From Nocardioides sp. (GTDB lineage Bacteria; Actinomycetota; Actinomycetes; Propionibacteriales; Nocardioidaceae): 43,773 bases of DNA. Every line of letters starts with the position of its first letter. Positions within the stretch are counted from its first letter, which is position 1. This document shows positions 1-10,120 of this stretch, one piece after another. The notes beneath the pieces were generated by a model. That model was not told where the DNA came from. It saw nothing but the letters and a program-made list of their open reading frames with translations, and did not search any database. Location of the stretch: assembly GCF_024509035.1 (NCBI RefSeq), contig NZ_JANINT010000093.1:994-44766 (forward strand), written 5' to 3'. The position numbers and the translations under genes are program-made.

Positions 1-345
1 GTCCTGGCCGAGATCGAGGAGCGGTTCGCCGACGCGGTCGCCACCACCGCGCGGGCGCCGTTCCGCTCACCGAGCGACATCTCGCTGCTGTCGAACTTCG
101 CCCAGCACTACGGCCTGCTCACCGGGCAGGCCTACCGTGCCCAGGCCCAGCACGACTACATCAACATCGGCCACCGCGAGCTGCCACGGCTGCTGCGGCT
201 GATGCTGCGGCGCGAGTACGACTTCTTCTGCCTGGCCGACGACCACGAGTTCGCGCTGCCACCCGACCGGGTGGCCACGCTGCTGGCCGAGGCGCTCGAG
301 GCCTACTTCCCGGTGCGGGCGCCGTGGGAGCTGCCCGGTCGCTGA
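1..345 (+). CDS. Stealth-family sugar phosphotransferase, C-terminal end (partial)
   Basis: The reading frame is open from base 1 and ends in TGA at 343-345, so only the last 114 residues are visible. They resemble the C-terminal conserved regions of Stealth proteins: a serine-rich stretch (FRSPSDISLLSNFAQHYGLL), then a cysteine-containing FCLADD where the family usually has CLND, and a terminal AYFPVRAPWE. Stealth proteins transfer hexose-1-phosphate to build phosphate-linked capsule or cell-wall polysaccharides and are related to eukaryotic GlcNAc-1-phosphotransferase. The catalytic regions lie upstream of the window. The 3' end overlaps the convergent GNAT::TsaE gene by 43 bp. The family call rests on the tail alone. 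Confidence 0.75.
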   Translation, partial: VLAEIEERFADAVATTARAPFRSPSDISLLSNFAQHYGLLTGQAYRAQAQHDYINIGHRELPRLLRLMLRREYDFFCLADDHEFALPPDRVATLLAEALEAYFPVRAPWELPGR

Positions 346-1331
346 GCCGGCAGCGTCACCGGCCGCCCGAGGCGTCCGAAGGACACCCGGTTCCACCGCG
401 GTCCGACCGGCGTGAGCTCGACGCGGCGTGGGTCGAGCCCGTCCTCCTCCTCGTGGGAGTCGACGGTCTCCTCCCCCTCGCTGCGCCTGATCACGACCTC
501 GAGTCGCGACTCCGAGAGTCCCTCGGCCAGGCCCTCGCCCCACTCGACGACGGTCACGGCCTCGTCGAAGGAGGTGTCGAGGTCGAGGTCGTCGAGCTCG
601 TCGAGCCCTCCGAGCCGGTAGGCGTCCACGTGCACGAGGTCGGGACCGCCGGCCAGCGAGGGGTGCACGCGGGCGATCACGAACGTCGGCGAGGTGACGT
701 CGCCGCGGACGCCGAGCCCGGCTCCGAGCCCCTGGGTGAACGTCGTCTTGCCGGCCCCGAGCTCACCGCTGAGCACGATCAGGTCGCCCGCGGCGAGCTG
801 GCGGGCCAGCGACCGGCCCAGGGCGCGCATCGACTCGGGGTCGGGAGCCTGCACGACGTGCGTGTGCAACGGCCGACGCAGCTCGACGTTCGGCGACTCG
901 CGGCGGATCTCACGGAAGCCCTGCCGCTCCCAGAACCGGATCGTGGCCGGCAGCTCCTCGCGGGCCACCACCGTGAGGTCGTCGGGGACGCCGGTGCCGT
1001 CCGGGTCGTCGAGCACCGCCTCGACGGCCGCCTCGATCAGCGCCGCCGCGACGCCGTGACCCTGGGCCGCGGGCGTGACGCCGAACCGGCGCAGGTACGT
1101 CGTGCTGCCGACCGGGTCGAGCACCAGGGCACCGACCGGCTCCTCGCCCAGGCAGGCCAGCAGCCCGCCGCGGCCCGACAGCAGCCGGCGGATCGACTCC
1201 TCGGTCTCACCGAGCGCGGCGGCGGGCGGGTCGAGCGGTGGGCGGGCCTCGAACGCGGCGCGCACGACGGCGAGCACCTGCGCGGCCGACTCCGCTCCGA
1301 CGCGGCGGACCACGAGAGGCTGATCGGTCAC
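303..1331 (-). CDS. tsaE: GNAT acetyltransferase fused to TsaE (t6A tRNA modification ATPase)
   Basis: A protein of 342 residues with two parts. Residues 1-155 form a GNAT fold, with the acetyl-CoA loop QGHGVA near 90-95 and the C-terminal FWERQGF typical of the family. Residues 158-300 are TsaE, with P-loop GELGAGKTTF (about 189-198), TSPTF and VEWGEGL. TsaE is the ATPase that supports TsaB/TsaD in making threonylcarbamoyl-adenosine at tRNA position 37. The last ~40 residues are a charged tail. The GTG start overlaps the TGA of the upstream hydrolase (GTGA, 1328-1331), implying translational coupling. tsaB, rimI and tsaD, which often follow tsaE in actinobacteria, are absent here; a convergent gene takes their place. 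Confidence 0.88.
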   Translation of the reverse strand: MTDQPLVVRRVGAESAAQVLAVVRAAFEARPPLDPPAAALGETEESIRRLLSGRGGLLACLGEEPVGALVLDPVGSTTYLRRFGVTPAAQGHGVAAALIEAAVEAVLDDPDGTGVPDDLTVVAREELPATIRFWERQGFREIRRESPNVELRRPLHTHVVQAPDPESMRALGRSLARQLAAGDLIVLSGELGAGKTTFTQGLGAGLGVRGDVTSPTFVIARVHPSLAGGPDLVHVDAYRLGGLDELDDLDLDTSFDEAVTVVEWGEGLAEGLSESRLEVVIRRSEGEETVDSHEEEDGLDPRRVELTPVGPRWNRVSFGRLGRPVTLPAQRPGSSHGARTGK

Positions 1332-2365
1332 CGGCCCTCCATCTCGCCGGTGGCGTCGAGCATCTTGTCGAGCTCGCCGTTGATCTCGTCGGAGCGCTCG
1401 AGGATCACCATGTGGCCGGCGCCGAGGCACTCCAGGAGCGTCGAGCCGGGGATCAGCGAGTGCAGCTTGCGGCTGTGCCCGATCGAGGTGAGCCGGTCCT
1501 CGGTGCCGCAGGCGATCGCCGTCGGCACCTTGCCGAGCACACCGACGGCGTGGAACTTGTCGAGGCTGCCGAAGCCGGGGAAGAACTCCGCGACCACCTC
1601 GAAGGGGGTGGCGGAGAGCATCTGGTCGACGAACCCGACGTAGCTCTCGGGGACCGGGTCGCCGAAGGCGAGCTGGTCGGTGGCGACCAGGGCGACGTCC
1701 CGGCCGATCCGACGCACCATGTCGACCGCCCGGTGGCCGCGCGCGAGCGCGGCGACACCGCGGTGGAAGCCGGCGCCCGCCCACGGCGGCGCGATCGGCA
1801 GCAGCACCCGGGTGGGATCCAGCCCTCCCGCGGTCGTGGAGAGCAGGGCGGCGCCGACGATGCGGTCGCCGAAGAGCTCGGGGTGCTCGTCGGCCAGCGC
1901 GACGATCGTCATCCCGCCCATGGAGTGCCCGACGACGACCACCGGCCCGTCGGGTGCCACCGCGTCGAGGACGCTCAGCAGGTCGCGGCCGAGCTGGTCG
2001 ATGGTCGCGTTGCCGATCGGCGAGCGGCCGGAGCGGCCGTGGGAGCGCTGGTCGTAGTAGACCGCGCGCACCCGGCCGCGGTAGTGCTCGCGCTGGAAGT
2101 GCCAGCAGTCGAGGTTGAGGGCGTAGCCGTGGCAGAACACCACGGTCAGGGGCGAGTCGTCACACTCGTCGACCTCGACGTGCAGCGGGGTGCCGTCGTC
2201 GGCGACGACCGTGACCGGCTCGGCGCGCAGCGAGCCGAACGCCGGGTGGGTGTCGGCCGGGCGCCGGGTGATCGCCCGGCGCTGGCGCGCGACACCGACG
2301 CGAGCGCCGGCCGCCGCGAGCCCTGCGGTGGCTGCGGCGCCGAGGAGGTGGGTGCGGAGCCTCAC
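1328..2365 (-). CDS. alpha/beta-fold hydrolase
   Basis: A protein of 345 residues. Residues 5-25 are hydrophobic and may be a signal anchor. The hydrolase core follows: the oxyanion region FCHGYALN (77-84), YYDQRSHGRS, the nucleophile elbow VGHSMGG with Ser148, and the late histidine in GAGHMVILE. The substrate is unknown; the family covers esterases, lipases and haloperoxidase-like enzymes. Its GTG start overlaps the alr stop (GTGA, 2362-2365) and its own stop overlaps the tsaE start in the same way, so alr, hydrolase and tsaE form a tightly coupled unit. A hydrolase between alr and tsaE is a recurrent actinobacterial arrangement, but its role there is not established. Confidence 0.88.
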   Translation of the reverse strand: MRLRTHLLGAAATAGLAAAGARVGVARQRRAITRRPADTHPAFGSLRAEPVTVVADDGTPLHVEVDECDDSPLTVVFCHGYALNLDCWHFQREHYRGRVRAVYYDQRSHGRSGRSPIGNATIDQLGRDLLSVLDAVAPDGPVVVVGHSMGGMTIVALADEHPELFGDRIVGAALLSTTAGGLDPTRVLLPIAPPWAGAGFHRGVAALARGHRAVDMVRRIGRDVALVATDQLAFGDPVPESYVGFVDQMLSATPFEVVAEFFPGFGSLDKFHAVGVLGKVPTAIACGTEDRLTSIGHSRKLHSLIPGSTLLECLGAGHMVILERSDEINGELDKMLDATGEMEGR

Positions 2366-3501
2366 GAGTCGACGTACCTCCTGCTCATGCGGGTCATCCG
2401 GCCGCCGACGCGAGTCACGATCTCGTAGGAGATCGTGTCGGCGGCGTCGGCCCACTCCTGCGCGGTCGGCTCGCCAGCCGTGCCCGGGCCGAACAACACG
2501 ACATCGGTGCCGGCACCCGGGAGGTCGCCGTCGAGGTCGATCACGAACTGGTCCATGCACACGCGACCACGCATCGTCCTCTTCTTGCCGTCGACGAGGA
2601 CCTGGGCCCTGCTGCTGGCGTGGCGCGGGATGCCGTCACCGTAGCCCAGCGGGACGAGGCCCACGGTGGTGGCCGTGTCGGCGATCCAGGTGTGTCCGTA
2701 GGACACGCCAGCGCCGGCGTGGACCGGCTTGGCGCTGACCAGTGGGGCTCGCAGGGTCATGGCCGGGACCAGGCCCAGGTCGGGTGTGTGGCCGGGAGCC
2801 GGGTCCAGGCCGTACGACGCCAGGCCGAACCGGACCAGGTCGAAGCGACTGCTCGGGCGCAGGATGCCCGCGGCGGAGTTGGCGAGGTGGCGGACCTCGG
2901 GTCGCAACCCGGCGGCCTCGGCGATCGCCAGCGCGTCGAGGAACGCCTGCTCCTGGGCGTCGTTGGCCGGGTGCTCGGGCTCGTCGCTGCACGCGAAGTG
3001 GGACCAGATGCCGGTGATCCTCCAGCTGCCGTCGACCTCGCCTGCGCGGGCGCGGTCCACCAGCCCGGGCCAGGCGTCGGCGGTGGCGCCGTTGCGGGAG
3101 AGCCCCGTGTCGATCTTGAGCTGCACCGCGGCGACCCTCCCGGCCTCTGCCGCGGCGCGGGCGATGCGCTCGAGCTCGTCGAGCGTGGACGCGGTCACCT
3201 CGACGTCCGCGGCGACGGCGGGCACGAAGACCTGGTCGGGCGCGTGCAACCAGCACAGCACGCGACCGTCGTCACCGGCCGCACGCAGCGCCACCGCCTC
3301 GTCGACGGTGGCGACTCCGAGCCACTCCGCGCCCGCCTCGCGAGCCGCCCGCGCGACCTCGACCATGCCGTGGCCGTAGGCATCGGCCTTGACCACCGTC
3401 ATCGTCGGCACGCCGGCGACCTCTCGCAGCCGCCGTACGTTGTGCCGCAGCGCCGCGAGATCGACGACGATCTCAGGAGGCGCGGCCGGCACGTGGCTCA
3501 T
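2362..3501 (-). CDS. alr: Alanine racemase
   Basis: A protein of 379 residues, normal length for the family. It interconverts L- and D-alanine with pyridoxal phosphate, supplying D-Ala for peptidoglycan. The PLP lysine is K38 in VVKADAYGHG, and the second catalytic base is Y268 in GVSYGHTW. KIDTGLSRNG (129-138) contains the arginine that contacts the cofactor region. The ATG start lies 16 bp after the nnr stop. A hexamer GACAAT sits 7 nt before it, so alr may also have its own leaderless promoter. It is followed by the hydrolase with a 4-bp overlap. Confidence 0.96.
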   Translation of the reverse strand: MSHVPAAPPEIVVDLAALRHNVRRLREVAGVPTMTVVKADAYGHGMVEVARAAREAGAEWLGVATVDEAVALRAAGDDGRVLCWLHAPDQVFVPAVAADVEVTASTLDELERIARAAAEAGRVAAVQLKIDTGLSRNGATADAWPGLVDRARAGEVDGSWRITGIWSHFACSDEPEHPANDAQEQAFLDALAIAEAAGLRPEVRHLANSAAGILRPSSRFDLVRFGLASYGLDPAPGHTPDLGLVPAMTLRAPLVSAKPVHAGAGVSYGHTWIADTATTVGLVPLGYGDGIPRHASSRAQVLVDGKKRTMRGRVCMDQFVIDLDGDLPGAGTDVVLFGPGTAGEPTAQEWADAADTISYEIVTRVGGRMTRMSRRYVDS

Positions 3502-3517
3502 GCAGACGATTGTCCCA

Positions 3518-4897
3518 TCACGCCTCGAGGACGCTGCGGACGGCCGCCGGGACGGACCGGGCGACGTCGGCGGCGACCAGCGGCCCGCCGTTCGCGGCCA
3601 GCGTCGCCGCCGCCCCGTGCAGCCAGGAGCCGACCGACGCGGCGTCCCACGGCTCGAGGCCGGCGGCGAGCAGCGCGCCGATCAGCCCCCCGAGCACGTC
3701 GCCGGCTCCGGCGGTCGCGAGCCACGGTGTGCCGGTGGTGGTGACACGCACCCGGCCCTCGGGGGTGGCCACGAGCGTGTGCCGGCCCTTGAGCAGCACG
3801 ACGCAGCCGTACGTCGCCGCTGCGTGCCGGACGTGCTCCAGGGGTCGCGCCTCGACGACCGAGCGCTCGACGCCGAGCATCCGCGCCAGCTCACCGGCGT
3901 GCGGGGTGAGCACGGCCGGAGCCGGCAGCGGCCCCTCGACGTGGCCGAGCGCGTCGGCGTCGACGAGCACCGGGACGCCGTCGGCCAGGGCTGCGGCGAG
4001 CTCCTCTCCGGCGCGCTCTCCCCCGCCGGAGCCGACGACCCACGCCTGCACCTGGCCGTCGCCGACCACCTCGGGGTGGGCCTGGCGCACCCGGTCGGCG
4101 ACCGCGTCGTCGCCGACGTAGCGCACCATCCCGCACAGGCCGCTGGAGGCGCCGGAGACGCTGAGCAGGGCGGCGCCGGGGTACTGCGCGGAGCCGGCGC
4201 GCACGCCGACGACGCCGCGCTGGTACTTCTGCACCTCGCCGGCCGGCCGGGGCAGCAGGTCCGCCACGTCCTCGGGCTGGAGCGACTCGACCGGCGCCTC
4301 CGGCAGGTCGAGGCCGATGTCGACCAGCTGCACCACGCCGCAGGCCGAGGCGGCGGGGTCGACCAGGTGCGCGACCTTGTGGGTGCCGAACGTGACGGTC
4401 ACGGCGGCGGTCACGTGCGGACCGTCGAGCTCACCGGTGTCGACGCCGACGCCCGAGGGTGTGTCCACGGCCACCACCGGGACTCCGGCGACCGTGGCGA
4501 GGGCGGCGACCGCGTCGTCGCGCAGGCCGCCCTGACCGCCGATGCCGACGATCCCGTCCACCACGAGGTCGGGCCGCCCTGGCTCGCCGGTGATCATCCG
4601 GCCGCCGGCGGCGCGCAGGGCCGCGACGCCTCCGGCGTGCGCGCGCTCGGACAGCAGCCAGGCCTCGACCTGGACGCCGCGCCGGGCGAGCAGCGCGCCG
4701 GCGTACAGCGCGTCGCCGCCGTTGTCGCCGGAGCCGACCAGCAGCAGCACGCGGCGGCCGTACGCCGCGCCGAGCAGGTCGAGCACGGCATAGGCCAGTC
4801 CGGCCGCGGCCCGCTGCATCAGAGCACCCTCTGGCAGCCGCGCCAGCAGCTCGCCCTCGGCCGCTCGCACCTGGGCGACCGTGTGCGCGCACCTCAT
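3518..4897 (-). CDS. nnr: Bifunctional NAD(P)H-hydrate epimerase / ADP-dependent dehydratase
   Basis: A protein of 459 residues that repairs hydrated NAD(P)H. The N-terminal half is the YjeF-type epimerase, with VGSGDNGGDALYA near residues 54-66 and a VDTPSGV loop. The C-terminal half (from about 215) is the ribokinase-like dehydratase, with LTPHAGELARML, LLKGRHTLV and the signature ATAGAGDVLGGLIGALLA. Both halves are intact. Two starts are possible: ATG at 4897, chosen here, or GTG at 4906; neither has a well-spaced Shine-Dalgarno sequence. It is the first gene of the nnr-alr-hydrolase-tsaE run. A large palindrome lies just upstream. Confidence 0.93.
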   Translation of the reverse strand: MRCAHTVAQVRAAEGELLARLPEGALMQRAAAGLAYAVLDLLGAAYGRRVLLLVGSGDNGGDALYAGALLARRGVQVEAWLLSERAHAGGVAALRAAGGRMITGEPGRPDLVVDGIVGIGGQGGLRDDAVAALATVAGVPVVAVDTPSGVGVDTGELDGPHVTAAVTVTFGTHKVAHLVDPAASACGVVQLVDIGLDLPEAPVESLQPEDVADLLPRPAGEVQKYQRGVVGVRAGSAQYPGAALLSVSGASSGLCGMVRYVGDDAVADRVRQAHPEVVGDGQVQAWVVGSGGGERAGEELAAALADGVPVLVDADALGHVEGPLPAPAVLTPHAGELARMLGVERSVVEARPLEHVRHAAATYGCVVLLKGRHTLVATPEGRVRVTTTGTPWLATAGAGDVLGGLIGALLAAGLEPWDAASVGSWLHGAAATLAANGGPLVAADVARSVPAAVRSVLEA

Positions 4898-4923
4898 GCC
4901 CCTCACGCTAGCCGCCCGGGCGA

Positions 4924-4983
4924 GTCTTGGGTCGTGTGCCTGAGCACGCGCCAGAGCGCGTGCTCAGGCACACGACCCAAGAC
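4924..4983. repeat. Perfect 27-bp inverted repeat, copy 1, upstream of the AbiEi/DUF559-like gene
   Basis: Bases 4924-4950 are exactly complementary in reverse to 4957-4983, separated by the 6-base loop CCAGAG. The arm contains GGGTCGTGTGCC followed by TGAGCACGCG. It lies between the start of nnr (minus) and the start of the plus-strand gene at 5033. The same motif recurs at 5931-5982, at the other end of that gene. No run of T follows either arm, so an ordinary intrinsic terminator is not the obvious reading. Confidence 0.9.
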
Positions 4984-5032
4984 CTGTGGACAACCGATCC
5001 CCGGCGAGCTCGATCAGGGGAAGCGTCTCGGC

Positions 5033-5998
5033 ATGAACGACATCCTCGAGGCACTCATCACCTCCCAGGACGGCATGGTCGCGCGCAGGCAGCTCACCCG
5101 CCACGGCGTCGACTGGGACCGTGTACGCGATCACGGCGCGGCCAGGCGCTGGGTCGAGCGCACGCCCCGGGTGATCAGCACGGTCACGGGCGAGCTCACG
5201 CGGTCGCAGCGCGAGTGGCTGGCGGTGCTCCATGCCGGTGAGCGGAGCATGCTCGGTGGCCTGAGCGCCGCCGCGCGGCACGGGTTGACGGGATGGGATC
5301 GCGATGTCGTGACCGTGTACGTCGACGACGAGCTCAGCTTCGAGCCCGTGGACGGCATCCGATTCTTCCGCAGCCGGCGACCGGTCGACCTTCTCCGACA
5401 TCCACGGCCCGGCATCCCGCTGTGCCGCGTGGAGCCGGCGGTGCTCCTCTTCGCCGCTTACCAGACGACGCCACGACCCGCGCACGGTGTGATCGCCGCG
5501 ACCGTCCAGCAGCGGCTGACCACCGTCGAGCGCATGGTCGAGTGGGTCGACACCTTGCGGCCACTGCGGTGGTCCAAGCCGTTCAAGCGCACGCTGGGCG
5601 ACATCGCCGGCGGTGCACACTCCGGGGCCGAGCTCGATGTGCGCCGGATGTGCCGGCGCTTCAGCATCCCCCTGCCGGACGGTCAACGCGCGCGGACCGA
5701 CAGCTCAGGCCGACGGCGGTGGACCGACTGCGAGTGGCGGCTCGCGAACGGGAGCGTCCTCGTGCTCGAGGTCGACGGCTCGTCCCACGCGGACGTGCTT
5801 CAGACGATGGAGGACCACCGACGGTCGCGGCGGCTCACGACCCTGAGCCGGATGGTCGTGCGGTGCTCGGCGTACGAGGTGCGCCACGAGCCTGAGGAGA
5901 TCGCCGCGGACCTCATCGCCCCGGGCCTGCCGGGTCGTGTGCCCCAGGACGCGGCACAGCGCGTGCTCGGGCACACGACCCGTCGCCGTCTCTCATGA
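5033..5998 (+). CDS. AbiEi-like / DUF559-type protein (winged helix plus Vsr-like nuclease fold)
   Basis: A protein of 321 residues. The N-terminus (about 1-60) looks like the winged-helix domain of AbiEi-type antitoxins: a short helix, then [13 protein letters not shown]. The C-terminus (about 195-300) resembles DUF559/Vsr-like PD-(D/E)xK domains, with RWTDCEWRL, then [10 protein letters not shown], and an arginine-rich helix. Proteins of this design are numerous in Nocardioides-like genomes and their function is unproven. No AbiEii-type toxin partner is adjacent. The ATG has AGGGGAAG about 10 nt upstream. The last ~20 codons lie inside the second palindrome, so the repeat supplies the tail. 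The stop overlaps the acpS stop by 6 bp. Confidence 0.75.
   Translation: MNDILEALITSQDGMVARRQLTRHGVDWDRVRDHGAARRWVERTPRVISTVTGELTRSQREWLAVLHAGERSMLGGLSAAARHGLTGWDRDVVTVYVDDELSFEPVDGIRFFRSRRPVDLLRHPRPGIPLCRVEPAVLLFAAYQTTPRPAHGVIAATVQQRLTTVERMVEWVDTLRPLRWSKPFKRTLGDIAGGAHSGAELDVRRMCRRFSIPLPDGQRARTDSSGRRRWTDCEWRLANGSVLVLEVDGSSHADVLQTMEDHRRSRRLTTLSRMVVRCSAYEVRHEPEEIAADLIAPGLPGRVPQDAAQRVLGHTTRRRLS
5931..5982. repeat. Palindrome copy 2, at the 3' end of the AbiEi/DUF559-like gene
   Basis: CGGGTCGTGTGCCC at 5931-5944 pairs exactly with 5969-5982. The inner part (ACGCG, centre GCACAG, CGCGT) pairs with two mismatches. Copy 1 has the same outer arm, the same ACGCG/CGCGT and a related 6-base centre, so both derive from one element about 52-60 bp long. 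Unlike copy 1 it is translated, encoding the last residues of the protein. Confidence 0.85.
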
Positions 5999-6343
5999 CT
6001 CGAGCACCACCACGGCCGAGGCGATGCCGGCGTCGTGGGAGAGCGAGACGTGCACGGAGGCGACCCCGAGCTCGGTGGCCCGGGCGAGCACCGAGCCGCG
6101 CATCTCGAGCAGCGGGCGTCCGGAGTCCTCGGACACCACCTCCGCGTCGTGCCAGGCCATGCCCACCGGGGCGCCGAGGGCCTTGGCGAGCGCCTCCTTG
6201 GCGGCGAAGCGGGCAGCGAGGGACGCCACCGGCCGGTCCGCCTCGGCCGGGGTGAACAGCCGAGCGGCGAGACCCGGCGTGCGCTCCAGCGACAGCTCGA
6301 ACCGCTCGACGTCCACCACGTCGATGCCGACCCCGACGATCAC
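5993..6343 (-). CDS. acpS: Holo-[acyl-carrier-protein] synthase
   Basis: A protein of 116 residues, normal for the family. It transfers 4'-phosphopantetheine from CoA to acyl carrier protein. The metal-binding [12 protein letters not shown] is at the N-terminus (Asp8), and the second motif is [13 protein letters not shown] near 45-57. The GTG start is 8 bp after the glmS stop, so it is probably co-transcribed with glmS. The CoA-forming enzyme coaA is divergent on the other side of glmS. The 3' end overlaps the convergent AbiEi-like gene by 6 bp (TCTCATGA holds both stops). Confidence 0.95.
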   Translation of the reverse strand: MIVGVGIDVVDVERFELSLERTPGLAARLFTPAEADRPVASLAARFAAKEALAKALGAPVGMAWHDAEVVSEDSGRPLLEMRGSVLARATELGVASVHVSLSHDAGIASAVVVLES

Positions 6344-6351
6344 GACCGGCC

Positions 6352-8196
<1,845 letters not shown>

Positions 8197-8203
8197 GGGT
8201 GTC

Positions 8204-8209
8204 ACTGTA
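8204..8209 (-). promoter_or_regulatory. Putative -10 element of glmS (leaderless)
   Basis: On the minus strand TACAGT is followed by 7 nt and the GTG start of glmS. A TAnnnT hexamer at this distance places the transcription start at or next to the initiation codon. The intergenic space to coaA is only 41 bp. Confidence 0.5.
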
Positions 8210-8237
8210 ACGGCGGGCCTTTGCAACAATCGCCAGC

Positions 8238-9227
8238 ATGCCCTCTCACGGCGCTGCCCACGGCGAGGTGACGCCCGCCGACGCCGCACGGGAGTCCTCT
8301 CCCTACCTCGAACTGGACCGCTCCGCCTGGGCCGCCCTGGCCAGCGAGGTCGAGAGCCCGCTCACCGCCGAGGAGATCCGGCGGCTGCGCGGCCTCGGCG
8401 ACCAGCTCGACCTCGACGAGGTGCGCCAGATCTACCTGCCGCTGTCGAAGCTGCTGAGCCTGTACGTCGAGTCCGCGAGCAGCCTCTACCGGCGCCAGGA
8501 GGAGTTCCTCCACCAGGACCAGCCCCCGCGCACGCCGTTCGTCATCGGCCTGGCGGGGTCGGTGGCGGTCGGCAAGTCCACCACCGCGCGCGTGCTGCAG
8601 CAGATGCTGGCCCACTGGCCCCAGCACCCCAACGTCGCCCTGGTGACCACCGACGGCTTCCTGTACCCCAACGCCGAGCTCGAGCGCCGTGGGCTCCTGC
8701 AGCGCAAGGGCTTCCCGGAGTCCTACGACCGGCGCGCGCTCCTGCGGTTCGTGGTGGACATCAAGTCCGGCAAGGACGAGGTGCTCGCACCGACGTACTC
8801 CCACCTGGTCTACGACGTGGTGCCCGACGAGAAGGTCGTGATCCGGCGGCCCGACATCGTCATCGTCGAGGGCCTCAACGTGCTCCAGCCCGCGCGCGCC
8901 CGCGAGGACGGTCGCACCGGCCTGACACTGAGCGACTTCTTCGACTTCAGCGTCTACGTCGACGCCGCGACCAGCACGATCCGCGACTGGTACGTCTCGC
9001 GGTTCCTGCGGCTGCGCGAGACGGCGTTCCAGGACACGGGGTCCTACTTCGCCAAGTACGCCACGCTGTCGACCGACGAGGCCGTCGCCGAGGCTGGCCG
9101 CATCTGGGACACGATCAACGGCCCCAACCTGACCCAGAACGTGCTGCCGACGCGCTCGCGCGCCACCCTCGTGCTGCGCAAGGACCGCGACCACTCCGTC
9201 CGCTACGTGCGGCTGCGCAAGATCTGA
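8238..9227 (+). CDS. coaA: Pantothenate kinase, type I
   Basis: A protein of 329 residues. It phosphorylates pantothenate in the first step of CoA synthesis. The P-loop is [12 protein letters not shown] (about 104-115), followed by [10 protein letters not shown], the family motif [15 protein letters not shown] and IVEGLNVLQ. The ATG has AACAAT 7 nt upstream but no convincing Shine-Dalgarno sequence. It is divergent from glmS-acpS. Its last 113 bp overlap the convergent small exported protein. Confidence 0.97.
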   Translation: MPSHGAAHGEVTPADAARESSPYLELDRSAWAALASEVESPLTAEEIRRLRGLGDQLDLDEVRQIYLPLSKLLSLYVESASSLYRRQEEFLHQDQPPRTPFVIGLAGSVAVGKSTTARVLQQMLAHWPQHPNVALVTTDGFLYPNAELERRGLLQRKGFPESYDRRALLRFVVDIKSGKDEVLAPTYSHLVYDVVPDEKVVIRRPDIVIVEGLNVLQPARAREDGRTGLTLSDFFDFSVYVDAATSTIRDWYVSRFLRLRETAFQDTGSYFAKYATLSTDEAVAEAGRIWDTINGPNLTQNVLPTRSRATLVLRKDRDHSVRYVRLRKI

Positions 9228-9864
9228 GGCTGGGGCGCGACGAGCCGAGCCGCAGACTGGTCAGGATCTCCTCGACCTGCTCGTGCGGCAGCTCGTCGTC
9301 GACGGTCGTGTCACGCAGCAGGACCAGGCGTACGCCGCCCGCCTCGACCATCGCGACCTCGACCCCCGGAGCGCTGCACGGACCGCCCCGGTCGAGGGCG
9401 AGCCCGACCCATGAGAGCCGGCCACGGGTGCCGTCGGCGAGCCGGACCGTCTCGTGGGCGACGCCGGTGCTCCAGGTGCTGCGACCGTCGACGACCCCGT
9501 CGACCCAGTCGTCGAAACCCTGACGGGTGAAGCCCACGAAGGCCCGGTTGGAGTCCTGCGGGTCGGCCTCGCAGTAGCCACTGCGGTAGAGCGCCGGGCC
9601 GCGCACCACGGCGGTCGCGCGGCCGGCGTCGTCGGCGTAGTAGACGCGCACCTCGGGGTCGGCCACCCGCCACCCACCCGCAGGGACCTCGAACGTCGCA
9701 CCGGTCCGCTGGTCGCGCACGGTCACCGGCTCCGGTCGCTGCGCTGCGTCTCCCGACCGCGTGTCGTCGTCCTCGGCCCACTGACTGGCCGCGACCCCAC
9801 CGGTGCCCAGCACCGAGAGCGCCGCCAGCACGCCCAGCACCTGCGCGATCCGCACCCGGCTCAT
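9115..9864 (-). CDS. Hypothetical exported or membrane-anchored protein
   Basis: A protein of 249 residues that I do not recognise. Residues 5-27 are hydrophobic ([19 protein letters not shown]), like a signal peptide or anchor. Residues 30-205 look like a compact extracellular domain with a paired-cysteine pattern ([16 protein letters not shown]) and end at LTSLRL. The remaining ~40 residues are arginine-, alanine- and serine-rich and run antisense through the end of coaA. They are probably a non-conserved extension left when an earlier stop was lost. Its upstream region holds the composite repeat. Confidence 0.65.
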   Translation of the reverse strand: MSRVRIAQVLGVLAALSVLGTGGVAASQWAEDDDTRSGDAAQRPEPVTVRDQRTGATFEVPAGGWRVADPEVRVYYADDAGRATAVVRGPALYRSGYCEADPQDSNRAFVGFTRQGFDDWVDGVVDGRSTWSTGVAHETVRLADGTRGRLSWVGLALDRGGPCSAPGVEVAMVEAGGVRLVLLRDTTVDDELPHEQVEEILTSLRLGSSRPSLRSCAAARSGRSGRGPCAARGWRASASAARSGSGWGR

Positions 9865-9987
9865 GCCCCGTGTCTACCCGACACCGCTCCCCACCCGCAC
9901 CGACCTCCGTCGCCCCTGTGGACAACGCCGAGTCGGGCCCTCCTGCCGTAGGTGTGGGTCGCCGCGTGAGTGTCGACGGCCTCCCGG

Positions 9988-10098
9988 GGACGTCATACGA
10001 CATGGGCGTCGTAGCCACCACGTCGTATGACGTCCTGCGCACCGCCCGGGGACGTCATACGACATGGGTGTCCTGGCGACCAGAACGTATGACGTCCC
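9988..10098. repeat. Two tandem hairpins built on GGACGTCATACG
   Basis: Hairpin 1: 9988-10001 pairs perfectly over 14 bp with 10022-10035. Hairpin 2: 10049-10061 pairs perfectly over 13 bp with 10086-10098. The loops are 20 and 24 nt and partly alike (ATGGGCGTC / ATGGGTGTC), so this is a tandem duplication of one unit. Confidence 0.85.
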
Positions 10099-10120
10099 GC
10101 GGTGACCACAAGTCGGCGTC

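Noticed and set aside
4924-4983. Ordinary intrinsic terminator
   Set aside because: No T-run on either side, it lies upstream of both flanking genes, and the same motif recurs inside a coding region.
5033-5998. Complete type IV toxin-antitoxin pair (AbiEi/AbiEii)
   Set aside because: No nucleotidyltransferase toxin gene is adjacent on either side; neighbours are nnr and acpS.
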